From JAYEPK01 sp048569615 (GTDB lineage Archaea; Thermoplasmatota; Penumbrarchaeia; Penumbrarchaeales; Penumbrarchaeaceae), in assembly GCA_048569615.1 (NCBI GenBank), contig JBLIRK010000012.1, forward strand, positions 5,297 to 69,296: DNA of 64,000 nt, in the 5' to 3' direction. The notes under the pieces are model-generated. The model did no database searches. It saw only the letters and a list, made by a program, of their open reading frames with translations, and was not told where the DNA came from. How positions within the stretch are numbered: the stretch's first letter is position 1; each line of letters starts with the position of its first letter. The translations under genes and the position numbers were made by a program. Below, one piece after another: positions 34,270-43,663 of this stretch.

Positions 34270-35166
34270 TCACCAGTCCTCGTCGTCCTCGTACCATTCC
34301 TCATCGAAATCATTACGGGCGCTGGAGCGGTCGGGTATGTTCCCTATCACACCGCTTTCGATGAGAGCCTCGCTCTGGTTCTGTATCATCCTTACGGTCT
34401 CCTGCTGGAGGAGCAGCTGCTCCCTTTGCAGCTGGAGGGTTTCGTTCTGGAGATTGAGCTGTTGCTGCTGCATCTGCAGCTGCTGAGCCTCCTGCTCGTC
34501 GATCAGAGGTTCATGGACGGAGGTCCACTGGAATGCGTTGACGAATCCTATCATCAGTACTATCATTCCGGCAAGAGATATCAGGAAGGAGAAAATCCAT
34601 CCGACCAAGGCCGCATCAAGGAACTCCTCCCCGCCATGATAAAGAAGAAGGGCGAAAAAGATCCACACCATTCTACCGAATGTATGGATGCCGAGTCCGA
34701 TGGCTCCCATGACCATTCCGCCGATGTCCTTTATGAAGAGGTAGAGGCCCGTGACCATCATCAGCATCGGCATTGGCAGCGTGATGAGCAGCAGCGTTAC
34801 GCTTGTGTCCGTGTCCCCGATCATCAACGTGACCATGGGTAGGAAGATCGTCATGGCGAGACCTCCCATGGCAAAGAAGAAGCCGATCAGGGTGTAGATC
34901 TCGTGCCTCCTTCCGTAAACGCCCCTCCCCCACAGGGAAATGGAGAAAGCCACGACGGTGTAGATAATGGCCAGAGGGATGAAGAAGCAGAGTGCTTGGA
35001 CGCCTATGAGGACATTGAAGGCCGCATCCACCGACTGGCTGTCCTTGGCAACAAGGATGGATATTACAGTCAGAAGGAATATGACATCCAGAAGGATGAA
35101 GAGGGAAAGGACGACGGTAAGCAGGACCAGATTGGTCCTTGCGGGATTGTTCTTTTTGTATGACAT
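34270..35166 (-). CDS. Polytopic membrane protein with Gln/Leu-rich coiled-coil tail
   Basis: A 298-residue protein I cannot assign to a family. It has about six hydrophobic helices (near residues 12-40, 58-80, 95-118, 125-148, 160-180 and 190-212), then a cytosolic segment at about 222-262 dominated by Gln, Leu and Glu (QEAQQLQMQQQQLNLQNETL), which should form a coiled coil, and an acidic end (EEWYEDDEDW). The start at ATG 35166 follows gagaggag. The stop is 18 bases before the start of the membrane J-domain gene, so the two are probably cotranscribed. The 128 bases upstream hold only the promoter. Confidence 0.7.
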   Translation of the reverse strand: MSYKKNNPARTNLVLLTVVLSLFILLDVIFLLTVISILVAKDSQSVDAAFNVLIGVQALCFFIPLAIIYTVVAFSISLWGRGVYGRRHEIYTLIGFFFAMGGLAMTIFLPMVTLMIGDTDTSVTLLLITLPMPMLMMVTGLYLFIKDIGGMVMGAIGLGIHTFGRMVWIFFALLLYHGGEEFLDAALVGWIFSFLISLAGMIVLMIGFVNAFQWTSVHEPLIDEQEAQQLQMQQQQLNLQNETLQLQREQLLLQQETVRMIQNQSEALIESGVIGNIPDRSSARNDFDEEWYEDDEDW

Positions 35167-35294
35167 AGGGCTCCTCTCTCTGTTCTTTCGTCCCCATTAC
35201 AGACCAATGAACATCACTGGTCTCCTTTAAAATCATTTCTGATACATAAACTAGGAAGGACTGGCGGTGAAGTTAGAAAAAGGTTCCAGTGATC

Positions 35295-36089
35295 CTAACT
35301 GACAGCTTTTGCCCTCCTGCTCCATAGGACGGCGATCATCATCAGAACTCCCATCAGGGACGTTAACAGAGGGAACGGCTGGTCCCGGACAGGTTTCTTG
35401 CCCGCATCCCCCTGCTCCGTCTCGTTCTCTGGTATCTGGTCCTCGATATGGACGCTCGACATCACGATATCGTCGACCGGATGGTCCCTGAGCAGGGGTC
35501 TCAAGTTGCCGTAGGTCTCGCAGGCTGCGATCGCCTTCGCAACGTCCAATCCCTCGATGACAACTCCGAACACTGCATATCCGTTGCCGTCCCTGTTCCA
35601 GTCGTCCAGCCCGTGCTGGGGTCCGTCGCATATGTAGAACTGGGAAGAGGCCGAATCGGGCTCGCTCGATCTGGCCATACCCACCGCGCCGTCTATGTGG
35701 GACGCGTTCCGGCATATCTCGAGGGGGATCGTCTGGTCCGAACCTCCCATTCCATCATCATAGGGATTCATGTTCTTGGTATTGGGGTCCCCCGTCTGGG
35801 CCACGAAATCGTCTATGCACCTGTGGAACTTGATACCGTCGTAGAAACCGCTCTGTGCGAGGTCTATGAAGTTCTTGGTCGTGATGGGTGTCATGTTCTC
35901 GTAGAGCTCGATCTTTATGGTTCCCCAGCCCTGGACCTCGATGACCGCGATCCGGTTCGGACGGCCCAGGTCCTTGGGTTCCGTGTAAATGACCCCCTGC
36001 TCCTGTCCCTTCACGTCCTCCGGGAGCCCCGCCGCTAAAACGATGGCAACAACCGCAACGGCTGTCAGGGTTCCCGACCTGAGGCCCAT
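35295..36089 (-). CDS. Secreted, membrane-anchored cyclophilin-type peptidyl-prolyl isomerase
   Basis: A 264-residue protein with a signal peptide at 1-28, a cyclophilin domain at about 45-215 and a hydrophobic anchor near 240-258 (LLTSLMGVLMMIAVLW). Cyclophilins speed cis-trans isomerisation of Xaa-Pro bonds. Key sites are present: the active-site stretch FHRCIDDFVAQTGD keeps Arg, Phe and Gln of the canonical FHR-x4-F-x2-Q pattern, DSASSQFYICDG matches the GSQFFI segment, and GYAVFGVVIEGLDVA is the family end. The insertion TKNMNPYDDGMGGSD is longer than in cytosolic cyclophilins. It faces the outside, so it likely assists folding of exported proteins, many of which are encoded here. Confidence 0.9.
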   Translation of the reverse strand: MGLRSGTLTAVAVVAIVLAAGLPEDVKGQEQGVIYTEPKDLGRPNRIAVIEVQGWGTIKIELYENMTPITTKNFIDLAQSGFYDGIKFHRCIDDFVAQTGDPNTKNMNPYDDGMGGSDQTIPLEICRNASHIDGAVGMARSSEPDSASSQFYICDGPQHGLDDWNRDGNGYAVFGVVIEGLDVAKAIAACETYGNLRPLLRDHPVDDIVMSSVHIEDQIPENETEQGDAGKKPVRDQPFPLLTSLMGVLMMIAVLWSRRAKAVS

Positions 36090-36138
36090 GGACCATTATT
36101 GCCCGGGTCAGAGATAAAGCTTTAGGGGGATTTCGATC

Positions 36139-36531
36139 CTATGGGCTGGCCCCTCCCTCCTCCGCCCTCCTCCGGAAGTACTCCCGCTCTTCCATGAGGT
36201 CCTCCAATAGTGCATGGAGCTTCCAGTGTATGTTCTGGTCTGTCGGTGTGCAGAAGATCGGCCTTTGCATTTCTTCAGACCCGGGAAAAGAATCCATCAC
36301 CCTGTGGATCATGGGGCCGTCGAATCCCAGGAACATCACCACCTTCGGATCGATCTTATCCTCGAAAAAGGAGTGCTCCTCGTCCTCGAGGATGCTCAGA
36401 ACACTTTCCTGCTCCTTTCCCGATCCCGAGATCAGAATGATGCTGCTTCCTAGGTTCCTCTCTATGTGCTCCTTGATCATCTCGGCAGAACTGCCGTCGA
36501 ATCCGTAGAGCATTACGCCGATATCTCCCAT
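36139..36531 (-). CDS. DUF3783-like small protein
   Basis: A 130-residue protein resembling DUF3783: VMLYGFDGSSAEMI near the start, VVMFLGFDGPMIHRVMDSF in the middle, and PIFCTPTDQNIHWKLHALLE near the end, where the family typically has P-F-C-x4-N-W-x2-x-L-L-x-x-L. The role of the family is unknown. It diverges from the tubulin-like gene across 108 bases and follows the cyclophilin gene region (stop to start about 49 bases) on the same strand. Assignment is by motif memory only, so moderate confidence. Confidence 0.55.
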   Translation of the reverse strand: MGDIGVMLYGFDGSSAEMIKEHIERNLGSSIILISGSGKEQESVLSILEDEEHSFFEDKIDPKVVMFLGFDGPMIHRVMDSFPGSEEMQRPIFCTPTDQNIHWKLHALLEDLMEEREYFRRRAEEGGASP

Positions 36532-36639
36532 GGGGGATTATGGAAAGGACTCTATTAAATCCATTCATGCATCCCCGCACATACAAAGGTAAAAATAGCT
36601 TCCCCTCAGTTTCGGCCACACTGCTCCCGGGGTGACAGG

Positions 36640-38181
36640 ATGACAGATGAGGAAAATGGCGAACTGAAGCATCCTTCGATAGTGCTGGTAGGGATAGGCG
36701 GAGGGGGCTCGAGAATACTCTCAGACGGGCTCGCACAGATAAGGGAGTACGATGTGGTGGACAGGTACCAGTGCCTTGCCAGGGCCATAAGGGCGAACAC
36801 CGGGGAGCCGCTCTGCTTCATAGTCGATACCAGCGCCGACCCGACAAGGGAAGGTTTCTTCGATAATATCCCAGTCAGGCAGAAGATCTCGCTCTCACTG
36901 TCGGCGAGGGGGATGTCGAGAGGTGCCGGAGGAAGGCCCGGAAGGGCTGCCAAGGCGATCCTCAACAATGATGTCGTGAAGAATCTTGCCCAGAACCTCT
37001 ACAAGCCGATCTCCGAGGTGGAGCCGGCCATCGTTGTCATCATTCACACCGCCGACGGAGGGACAGGAGGAGGCCTCACACCTGAGATACTCCAGCATCT
37101 CGGCTACTCGCTACCCGGCTCCACTATCTTCTGGGTGTTCACGGTGCTCCCCCAGAGGACGGCCCTTTCGCTGAAGGGCCCCAGAACGGTGGCTCCAGTG
37201 ATGGGAAAGCTCCTCAAGACAGCCAGAAGGATAACCAATCGCGATTTCACCAACATTCCCTATCAGAACAGGGAGGTCATAAACAGCAATGTGGTCCGCA
37301 AGGAGACCGACCAGTCCTACGAGTTCGCTCATTCGCGGATAGCCATCTTCCCTGTTTCCAATCATCATTTCGCACAGTGCTGGCAGGGCACCAGCAAGAA
37401 GACCATCCGGGAGGAGGTCCTGAATCCCTTCCCCATTGAGCTGCTGTCACAGGCGCTCTATCCTTTCCTCAAATACACCGTTGCTGATCCCGACCAGCAG
37501 ACCTGGATGTCCCAGAACTGGCCCCTTGGACCCATCGACATACCCGATATCATGGCGGGGCTCACTCCGGAGAGGCCCCTGGTCGTCCCCCACCTCTGGG
37601 TGGATCCTCAAATCTACGAAAACGGGGCAACGGACAAAGCGGTCTCCGACATGATGGGCGGAAGGATAGACCTGGAGCAGATTGACGTTCTGCTGGATGA
37701 CGGCATACCCGACCTCTTCACCTTTACCGGCACCTCGGCCACCCTGTTCGAGAACCGGGCGACCTCCATTTACTGCATCCCCGTCTATCCGGAAGGGAGC
37801 GAGTACTTCGACGATTTCAGCGATTTCGTGGGTAATGAATGGTTCCCCAGAGTCTCCGGGAAGCTTAACTTCATTACCGGAAGGGAAGGGTTGAAGTTCG
37901 GAATAATAAGCCATGCCGCGAATCTCAAGCCCCAGCCCATTCCCGGACCTGTCGAGGGAGGGAAGCTCGGTTTCGAGAACGGACTTCTCGTGACGCTCCT
38001 GTTCGGCGCAATCCCGGAGGACCTGCCGATCTGGCTGGAAGCCACAAGGGACATCGTTGAGGGATACAAGACCGAGGACTTCTGGGAGATCGGCGGCTAC
38101 GATTCCAACGAATGGCTCAGGGAGCTTGCGACCTATATCGGATGGGGCGACTGGCCTTTCAAGAAGTACATCGAGCTCTGA
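36640..38181 (+). CDS. Divergent tubulin/FtsZ-superfamily protein
   Basis: A 513-residue soluble protein. Residues 13-27 read SIVLVGIGGGGSRIL, matching the glycine-rich first loop of FtsZ/tubulin (GxGGxG). Residues 137-151 read IHTADGGTGGGLTPE, the tubulin signature GGTGxG in a variant form (D before and G after the core). Later LEQIDVLLDDG (about 344-354) sits where FtsZ has its T7 catalytic loop and following helix, but only one of the conserved acidic residues seems kept, so GTP hydrolysis may be altered (inference from hand alignment). The length exceeds FtsZ and CetZ by about 120 residues, with long insertions. GGGGTGACAGG precedes the ATG, a strong ribosome site. No cell-division gene is adjacent. 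Confidence 0.6.
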   Translation: MTDEENGELKHPSIVLVGIGGGGSRILSDGLAQIREYDVVDRYQCLARAIRANTGEPLCFIVDTSADPTREGFFDNIPVRQKISLSLSARGMSRGAGGRPGRAAKAILNNDVVKNLAQNLYKPISEVEPAIVVIIHTADGGTGGGLTPEILQHLGYSLPGSTIFWVFTVLPQRTALSLKGPRTVAPVMGKLLKTARRITNRDFTNIPYQNREVINSNVVRKETDQSYEFAHSRIAIFPVSNHHFAQCWQGTSKKTIREEVLNPFPIELLSQALYPFLKYTVADPDQQTWMSQNWPLGPIDIPDIMAGLTPERPLVVPHLWVDPQIYENGATDKAVSDMMGGRIDLEQIDVLLDDGIPDLFTFTGTSATLFENRATSIYCIPVYPEGSEYFDDFSDFVGNEWFPRVSGKLNFITGREGLKFGIISHAANLKPQPIPGPVEGGKLGFENGLLVTLLFGAIPEDLPIWLEATRDIVEGYKTEDFWEIGGYDSNEWLRELATYIGWGDWPFKKYIEL

Positions 38182-38190
38182 GCCGGGTGA

Positions 38191-41100
38191 TCAATGGTCC
38201 AGGTGCCCTCCCCTCACTCCGTCCTCTCTGAAGTACTTGGAGGTCGAATCGTGCCCCTGGGGGGGCTCCTTCTTGCTGGACGGCTCATCCTCTTCGATAT
38301 CGGGCTCCCTCTCCTCCACGGCCTCCTCTTCATCCCCGTAGAGGAATTCATCCTCCCAGTTCTCCTCCTCCTCCTCGCCTGTCCCTTCTTCTTCCGTTGG
38401 GCTTCCCTCCTCCTCTATCCGGAAGTCTTGCTCCTCTTCGAAGGGCTCCTCGGGTTCCGGGACCGGGACGAAAACAGGTTCGGACATCATCGGCACGGCT
38501 GGGGCGGCCTTTATACCCGCGGTAGCCTGTCCGTAGTAGGTCTTTGGTTCCGGCTGCGGCATCTTCCATGAACCGTCCGCCTTGGTGATCGGGGGTGGAG
38601 GCGTTTTATCGGTGGTCTTTTCATCCTTATTCTCCGTTCTGCTGTCCTTGACGGCGATCACCACAGCAAGGGTTACGGCGGTGATTATCAGGATGAAGCC
38701 GAGGATGATCAATATTAACAGGATGGTGGTCATCAGCAATTGGCTGTCGTCATCGTCATCATCATCGGCGACCACTATGTCATCATCATCATCGTCCACT
38801 ACTATGTCATCGTCGTCAACCACTATGTCATCGTCATCGATGATCGGATGCCTCTGGAGATACACCAATACCGAAGTGGATTCGGCATGATTTCCGGAAC
38901 CGTCCACAGCAAGGGCGAATATCTGTACGGCGGAATCGGAATGCTCACTGTTCCACCAGTCATACGTCCAGTACCCGGTTCCGGCATTGTAGTTCGCCTC
39001 GCCTATGAAGTATTCGCCATGACCCAGCCCCCGAATGTAGAAGCTAACCGTTTCCACATCGTCGTCCGCCTCCGCCTGAAGAGTATATTCGGAATCCTCG
39101 TAGATCGTTTCGCCTTGAGTAGGTGTGATCACCCGGACCACGGGGGAGGTTGTATCCAGGTAATAGATGACATCGATCTCGGTTACGGGAATGTTGTCTG
39201 CCTCGAACCTGAAGGTCAACCGGTTCTCACCCTCGACAAGGAGGTTCGTGTTGAACTCGTAGGGTGAGGAGAGGATCATCCACGGACCCCCGTTCAACGA
39301 GTAGTGGACCTCCGGATCCTTTGCGGCAACCATGAGCCCGAAACTTTCGTCCCTGTCGACATAGCTCCCGTCGGAGGGGCCGTAGAATGATATGTCCCCC
39401 GGATAATCGGAGAATATGATATGAAGCAGTCCCCAGTTCGAAGGGCTGTAAGGCCCTACTCCGTCGGGCCAGCCCCACCCCCACCCGGCTCCGAACCCAA
39501 GGGTCTCATCGCCCGTGACGTTGATGTCCTCCAGATCACCCGTGCATAGTGGCAGCCACCATTCCGCCTGGTAAAGCCCATCCCTTTGAATACCCCCCGC
39601 GGCTCCCCCGTGTTGGGTCTCCGATACTATCCAGCTGCTTCCGTTTTCCCAGTATGCATCACGGAATCCGTTCGGATATCCGCTCACCCCCACGTATTTG
39701 GAATCGTCATGGTCGCCTTCCATGATCCTATCGGGATATCCCCCGTCATCCTCGAAGTAGATGTGGTCAGGAAGCTGCTCATTTGTGCAGGTGAATAGGA
39801 TGTAGAGTTTCTCGGTGTCGTGCTTGGCCCTAATTGTGAGGACAACCTCCTCCCCCCATATGGAATCGTTGAATACCGTGGCGGGCACCTCGTCCCACCC
39901 GTCCCCCGGGGACATATGGCCGTCGAAGTCGATCCCGCCCGCCTGGAAAGCGAACACCTCTTCTCCGTAAAGCCTAGCCGGTACATCGTCGAGGTCCATG
40001 TCAAGTATGCGGGGAAGGCTGTAGGTGGGGACTATCGAGAGCACCTTGTCATTGGTATCGGTGTTTCCCGCCGCATCAACCGCCTTCACCTGGAAGTATA
40101 TGGAGGTGCCCGATCTGAACCTTTTGACGATATAGCTCGTGTCCATGGTTCTATGGATCTCGACCAGGCTGCCCGGGTCTTCGGAATCCACCGAGGAATA
40201 GACGATGTACGATACACCGCTTATCTGGTCAACAGCCGGCTCCCATGAGAGCCGGATGCCCCTGTAATTGTCGAGTTCCGTGCCCGATCCTATTCCTTCG
40301 AAATCGGGCGGTGTGATATCGACGGTTATATCGAAGGAGGCCTCGTAGGTCCGATTGTTACGGCCGATGCATCTCACATGGAGGATGTGGCCTCCGGACC
40401 CGATTCCGGACAATCCCATGGTCCCGTTTGCGGGAACATCGGACCATTCCCCTTCATCCCAGCTATATTCGGGCTTCTCGCACGGCCCGTGAAAATCGAC
40501 CTTCGCGCTCTCCCCGGGACCGAGGAAACCGTCCTCTGGTTCCAAAAGTTCTATCAACGTGGGAGCCTGGTCGAATATTACGTGAAGGCTCCCCCAATCT
40601 TCCGGACTGTAAGGGGAATGGTGAGTGATCGGCCACCCCCTTACCCATCCCCAGGCAAATCCAAGCGTCTCGTTGCCGGTCACGTTTATGTCCTCAGGGT
40701 CACCCGTGCAAAGCGGGATCCACCATTCCTCGATGGACCACCCGTCCGCATCTCCGTAATAAACAGCACCGTTGTTCTTGCTGCCGAACTCTCCACCGAC
40801 GGACCATCCTTCGTCCCAATGGGCGTCTGCAATGCCGGGCGGGGTTCCCGAACCGACATATTTGTGATCCTCGTTTTCCGAATCCAGCTCTCCTTCGGGC
40901 TCGATGCCGTCGTCCTCGAAGAAGACCTCTCCCTGATGATCATAATTTCCGTTGACCATGACCAGGATGTACAAATCGGTCCCGTCGTGCTTGGATCTGA
41001 TCCTGATCGTCCCGCTTCCATCGTGCATTTCCGTATAGGGCATACCTTCCCAATCATCCTCTTCAGTAACGTACCCGTTCAGTTCCGGGGCGGTTCCCAT

Positions 41101-41286
41101 GAAGGAAAATACTTCGTTCCCTGTGTTCCTATAGGACATGCTTCCGAGGTCCGGGCTGGCGGATACTTCGAACCGCCCTTCCGGGGTAAATAGGGGCAGC
41201 GATGACAGGAGCAGCAAGGACAGGATCCCGGCGGCCATAAGATGGGATGACCGGGAACATCGATGCTTGCATTGGACTGGATGCAT
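38191..41286 (-). CDS. Anchored surface protein with two CBM9/DOMON-like domains and an Asp-rich linker
   Basis: A 1,031-residue protein. ATG 41286 has GGAGAG at a good distance; the frame also contains ATG 41301, whose ribosome site would be too close. After a signal sequence, a first CBM9/DOMON-like domain (about 50-250, ending near SIEEWWIPLCTGDPED), a fibronectin III-like domain (about 330-420), and a second CBM9/DOMON-like domain (about 440-630, with YQAEWWLPLCTGDLEDINVT) follow; both share the phrase LPLCTGD. Ig-like modules (640-800) precede a linker of Asp runs broken by IVV (815-852). The helix LLMTTILLILIILGFILIIT and an acidic, Pro-rich tail end it. Expected role: carbohydrate recognition at the surface. 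A TATA-like stretch (41332-41343) lies upstream. Confidence 0.8.
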   Translation of the reverse strand: MHPVQCKHRCSRSSHLMAAGILSLLLLSSLPLFTPEGRFEVSASPDLGSMSYRNTGNEVFSFMGTAPELNGYVTEEDDWEGMPYTEMHDGSGTIRIRSKHDGTDLYILVMVNGNYDHQGEVFFEDDGIEPEGELDSENEDHKYVGSGTPPGIADAHWDEGWSVGGEFGSKNNGAVYYGDADGWSIEEWWIPLCTGDPEDINVTGNETLGFAWGWVRGWPITHHSPYSPEDWGSLHVIFDQAPTLIELLEPEDGFLGPGESAKVDFHGPCEKPEYSWDEGEWSDVPANGTMGLSGIGSGGHILHVRCIGRNNRTYEASFDITVDITPPDFEGIGSGTELDNYRGIRLSWEPAVDQISGVSYIVYSSVDSEDPGSLVEIHRTMDTSYIVKRFRSGTSIYFQVKAVDAAGNTDTNDKVLSIVPTYSLPRILDMDLDDVPARLYGEEVFAFQAGGIDFDGHMSPGDGWDEVPATVFNDSIWGEEVVLTIRAKHDTEKLYILFTCTNEQLPDHIYFEDDGGYPDRIMEGDHDDSKYVGVSGYPNGFRDAYWENGSSWIVSETQHGGAAGGIQRDGLYQAEWWLPLCTGDLEDINVTGDETLGFGAGWGWGWPDGVGPYSPSNWGLLHIIFSDYPGDISFYGPSDGSYVDRDESFGLMVAAKDPEVHYSLNGGPWMILSSPYEFNTNLLVEGENRLTFRFEADNIPVTEIDVIYYLDTTSPVVRVITPTQGETIYEDSEYTLQAEADDDVETVSFYIRGLGHGEYFIGEANYNAGTGYWTYDWWNSEHSDSAVQIFALAVDGSGNHAESTSVLVYLQRHPIIDDDDIVVDDDDIVVDDDDDDIVVADDDDDDDSQLLMTTILLILIILGFILIITAVTLAVVIAVKDSRTENKDEKTTDKTPPPPITKADGSWKMPQPEPKTYYGQATAGIKAAPAVPMMSEPVFVPVPEPEEPFEEEQDFRIEEEGSPTEEEGTGEEEEENWEDEFLYGDEEEAVEEREPDIEEDEPSSKKEPPQGHDSTSKYFREDGVRGGHLDH
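38744..38853 (-). repeat. Trinucleotide-type repeat coding for DDDD-IVV blocks
   Basis: Tandem (GAT/GAC) codons give four acidic blocks separated by IVV or IVVA (DDDDIVVDDDDIVVDDDDDD), just outside the anchor helix. Changes in copy number would keep the frame and lengthen or shorten the stalk. Acidic stalks of this type are common on salt- or calcium-exposed surfaces. Confidence 0.7.
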
Positions 41287-41358
41287 TAGCTCTCTCTCCA
41301 TTCTCCCGACCGTTGGTATATTGGACGGCTCCTATATATTGATATTAGTATGGCTCTT

Positions 41359-41376
41359 TTGCATACGTTCATGCAA
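41359..41376. promoter_or_regulatory. Inverted repeat between divergent surface-protein and ABC genes
   Basis: TTGCAT, a six-base spacer ACGTTC, then ATGCAA. It lies near the middle of the 200-base divergent gap, between a TATA-like tatatatt (41334-41341) used for the minus gene and ttaaataaataa (about 41441-41452) for the plus gene. Candidate operator for one or both. Confidence 0.3.
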
Positions 41377-41489
41377 GGTAGCCGGTGGAAATTAACGAAT
41401 ATATGGACATTTTAATTTTAAAATCCCCTGTAAGAACGGAATTAAATAAATAACCATGCGGATGTTCGCTTCCTATCGGAGCTGGTATC

Positions 41490-42443
41490 ATGGTGTCCGA
41501 GGCAGACCTTGTGATAAAAACAAGCAAGCTCACCAAATACTACGGCAAGGCCAGGGGCATCATCGATGTTGACCTGTCCGTGCAGAAAGGAGAGGTCTTC
41601 GGTTTCCTCGGTCCGAACGGAGCCGGAAAGAGCACCACGATCAGGACCATCCTGGATCTGATAAGACCGACATCCGGAATGGCGCTCGTTAACGGTATGG
41701 ACCCTACTAAGGAGGGGGCCAAGGTCCGAAGGTCCGTGGGCTATCTTCCCTCGGATTTCGGCATGTACAAAACACTGACCGCTGAGAAATACCTGGGAAC
41801 CCTGCTTGCCATGATGGGACATACGGGTCCGGACCGGATAGGGGAACTTGCCGATCAATTCCAGATGGACCTCAATAAGAGGATCAAGGACTTCTCAAGG
41901 GGCAATCGGCAGAAGGTGGGTCTTGTTTCGGCCTTCATGCATTATCCCAAACTTGTCATCCTAGATGAACCTACGACCGGGCTCGATCCTCTGATGCAGC
42001 AGGAGTTCTACAAGCTGGTCCTGGAGGAGAAGAAGGCAGGAAGGACGGTATTCCTGTCATCCCATATTCTGGCCGAGGTGGATGCCATCTGCGACAGGGT
42101 GGCTATCATCCGCGAGGGCGAGATAATTGTCACCGAGAAGATGTCGAACTTCAAGAGGAAGACGGGGAAGATAATGGTGGTGACCTTCGCCAAGCCCGTG
42201 AGCCCCGAGGAATTCCGGAAACTGCCGGGGATCACCGAGGTCCATCTGAAGAACGGAATGAGGGATACCCTGGAGATGACCGTTGCATCCAACGTGGACA
42301 AACTGATCAAGACCCTAGCTACCTATGAGATCACGGATCTGGACTACAAGGAGACCTCATTGGAGCATCTCTTCCTGCATTTCTACGGGGTTCGGGAGGT
42401 GAGGAACATGGAATCCGCAAACGGTGGGGGGGTGAAGGTTTGA
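41490..42443 (+). CDS. ABC transporter ATP-binding protein
   Basis: A 317-residue ATPase of a two-gene ABC exporter. Walker A GPNGAGKST is near residue 42, the Q-loop segment follows, the signature motif is the variant DFSRGNRQKVGL near 134, and Walker B plus D-loop LVILDEPTTGLDP is near 155; HIL in SSHILAEVDA provides the switch His. A C-terminal extension (about 230-310) is typical of ABC-2 drug or polysaccharide exporters. The substrate is not predictable. The permease TTG start lies in its stop (TTGA at 42440-42443), so the two form an operon. GGAGCTGG lies about eight bases before the ATG. Confidence 0.94.
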   Translation: MVSEADLVIKTSKLTKYYGKARGIIDVDLSVQKGEVFGFLGPNGAGKSTTIRTILDLIRPTSGMALVNGMDPTKEGAKVRRSVGYLPSDFGMYKTLTAEKYLGTLLAMMGHTGPDRIGELADQFQMDLNKRIKDFSRGNRQKVGLVSAFMHYPKLVILDEPTTGLDPLMQQEFYKLVLEEKKAGRTVFLSSHILAEVDAICDRVAIIREGEIIVTEKMSNFKRKTGKIMVVTFAKPVSPEEFRKLPGITEVHLKNGMRDTLEMTVASNVDKLIKTLATYEITDLDYKETSLEHLFLHFYGVREVRNMESANGGGVKV

Positions 42444-43651
42444 AACCTGTGCTCTTCCTTGCCACCCTCCGTGATTCCTGGAAAAGCATACTCATCTTCT
42501 GCATGATACTCTTCTCATACGGCATAATGATGATGCTCATCTATCCCAGTGTGGAAACGATGACGGGCGAGCTGATGACAAAGGCGGAAGGTGTCTCGCT
42601 GACCGATACGGAAACGGGAGATCAGGACCGGAAGATATACAACCTCACCTGGGATCTCAAGGGCGGGGCCGGAGAGCATGTCGCAGTTGGCACATCCGAT
42701 CCCTTCGTTTACGATGTCTTCAAGGGATTCATTTCCAACGGGAGCATTTCAGCTTCCAACATCACCAGGGAAATGTTCGAAAGCATCGTGACGAATGATT
42801 CAATGATGGACCAATACGGAGTCAGCATCCTTTATGTCGGCAGGCTGAACTACGTTGAATTCGCAAAAATGAAGAATGAATCCTTCTATTTCGTCGTATA
42901 CGTGATCAGCAGCGACAACTATACTCCCGTGGCCGTATCGGAAATGGTCTCCGACCTCGATTTCACCAACCTGGGCGGTTTCGAGGACTGGTTGAGCAGT
43001 CCATTCGTTGAGGGTTTCGTCGGGAGGATAGATTTCGACATGACCACCACGGAGGGTTTCATGGCGGTTGAGTTCTTCAGTATGTGGCCATTGTTCTTCC
43101 TTATCTACATAGGCATCAAGAGCGGAGGGGCTTTGGCACCCCACGTTGAGGACAAGTCAATGGACATACTGCTTGCCACGGGTTACTCGAGGAGAAGGTT
43201 CCTCGGGGAGAAGCTGGGCGTGCTCGGGATCAACCTCATCCTGGTGAACATTGGGGCGTTCGTAGGTATTTTGGCCGGAGCGGCCGTCATCGGTGAATCC
43301 ATCAGCACAAAGGCCCTGATCGTGACATTTCTGGGCTGCATCCCGGTTGGAATTGCCTTCATCGGCATCGGTCTTGTACTGTCGGTTCTGATGGATGAGG
43401 GAATGAAGGTGACCTGGACCATCATGGGGCTTGTGGTGGGAATGTATGTCATAGACATTGTCACAAACGTCGTCGACGCCTTGTGGGCCGATGTCGTGGG
43501 TTATTCAAGCCTTTTCTACTATTACGATGCAGTATCATTGATGATCGATAACACAATGCCGGTCCGTTTCGCGATAATACCGCTTGCGGTTGGCGTGGCA
43601 GGCATCGTTTGCGCTTTCTTCCTATTTCAGAAAAAGGAGATCCACACATAG
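42440..43651 (+). CDS. ABC-2 type transporter permease
   Basis: A 403-residue permease. A first helix at about 15-37 (ILIFCMILFSYGIMMMLIY) is followed by a large external loop (40-210), then five helices from 215 on (FFSMWPLFFLIYIGIKSG; LGINLILVNIGAFVGILAGA; ALIVTFLGCIPVGIAFIGIG; WTIMGLVVGMYVIDIVTNVV; RFAIIPLAVGVAGIVCAFFL). This layout matches ABC-2 permeases that export drugs, lipids or polymers. It starts with a TTG overlapping the ATPase stop. Next is a convergent gene 12 bases away. It may export a product of the surface-assembly functions here, but nothing shows that directly. Confidence 0.85.
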   Translation: MKPVLFLATLRDSWKSILIFCMILFSYGIMMMLIYPSVETMTGELMTKAEGVSLTDTETGDQDRKIYNLTWDLKGGAGEHVAVGTSDPFVYDVFKGFISNGSISASNITREMFESIVTNDSMMDQYGVSILYVGRLNYVEFAKMKNESFYFVVYVISSDNYTPVAVSEMVSDLDFTNLGGFEDWLSSPFVEGFVGRIDFDMTTTEGFMAVEFFSMWPLFFLIYIGIKSGGALAPHVEDKSMDILLATGYSRRRFLGEKLGVLGINLILVNIGAFVGILAGAAVIGESISTKALIVTFLGCIPVGIAFIGIGLVLSVLMDEGMKVTWTIMGLVVGMYVIDIVTNVVDALWADVVGYSSLFYYYDAVSLMIDNTMPVRFAIIPLAVGVAGIVCAFFLFQKKEIHT

Positions 43652-43663
43652 GACCGGCGGATT

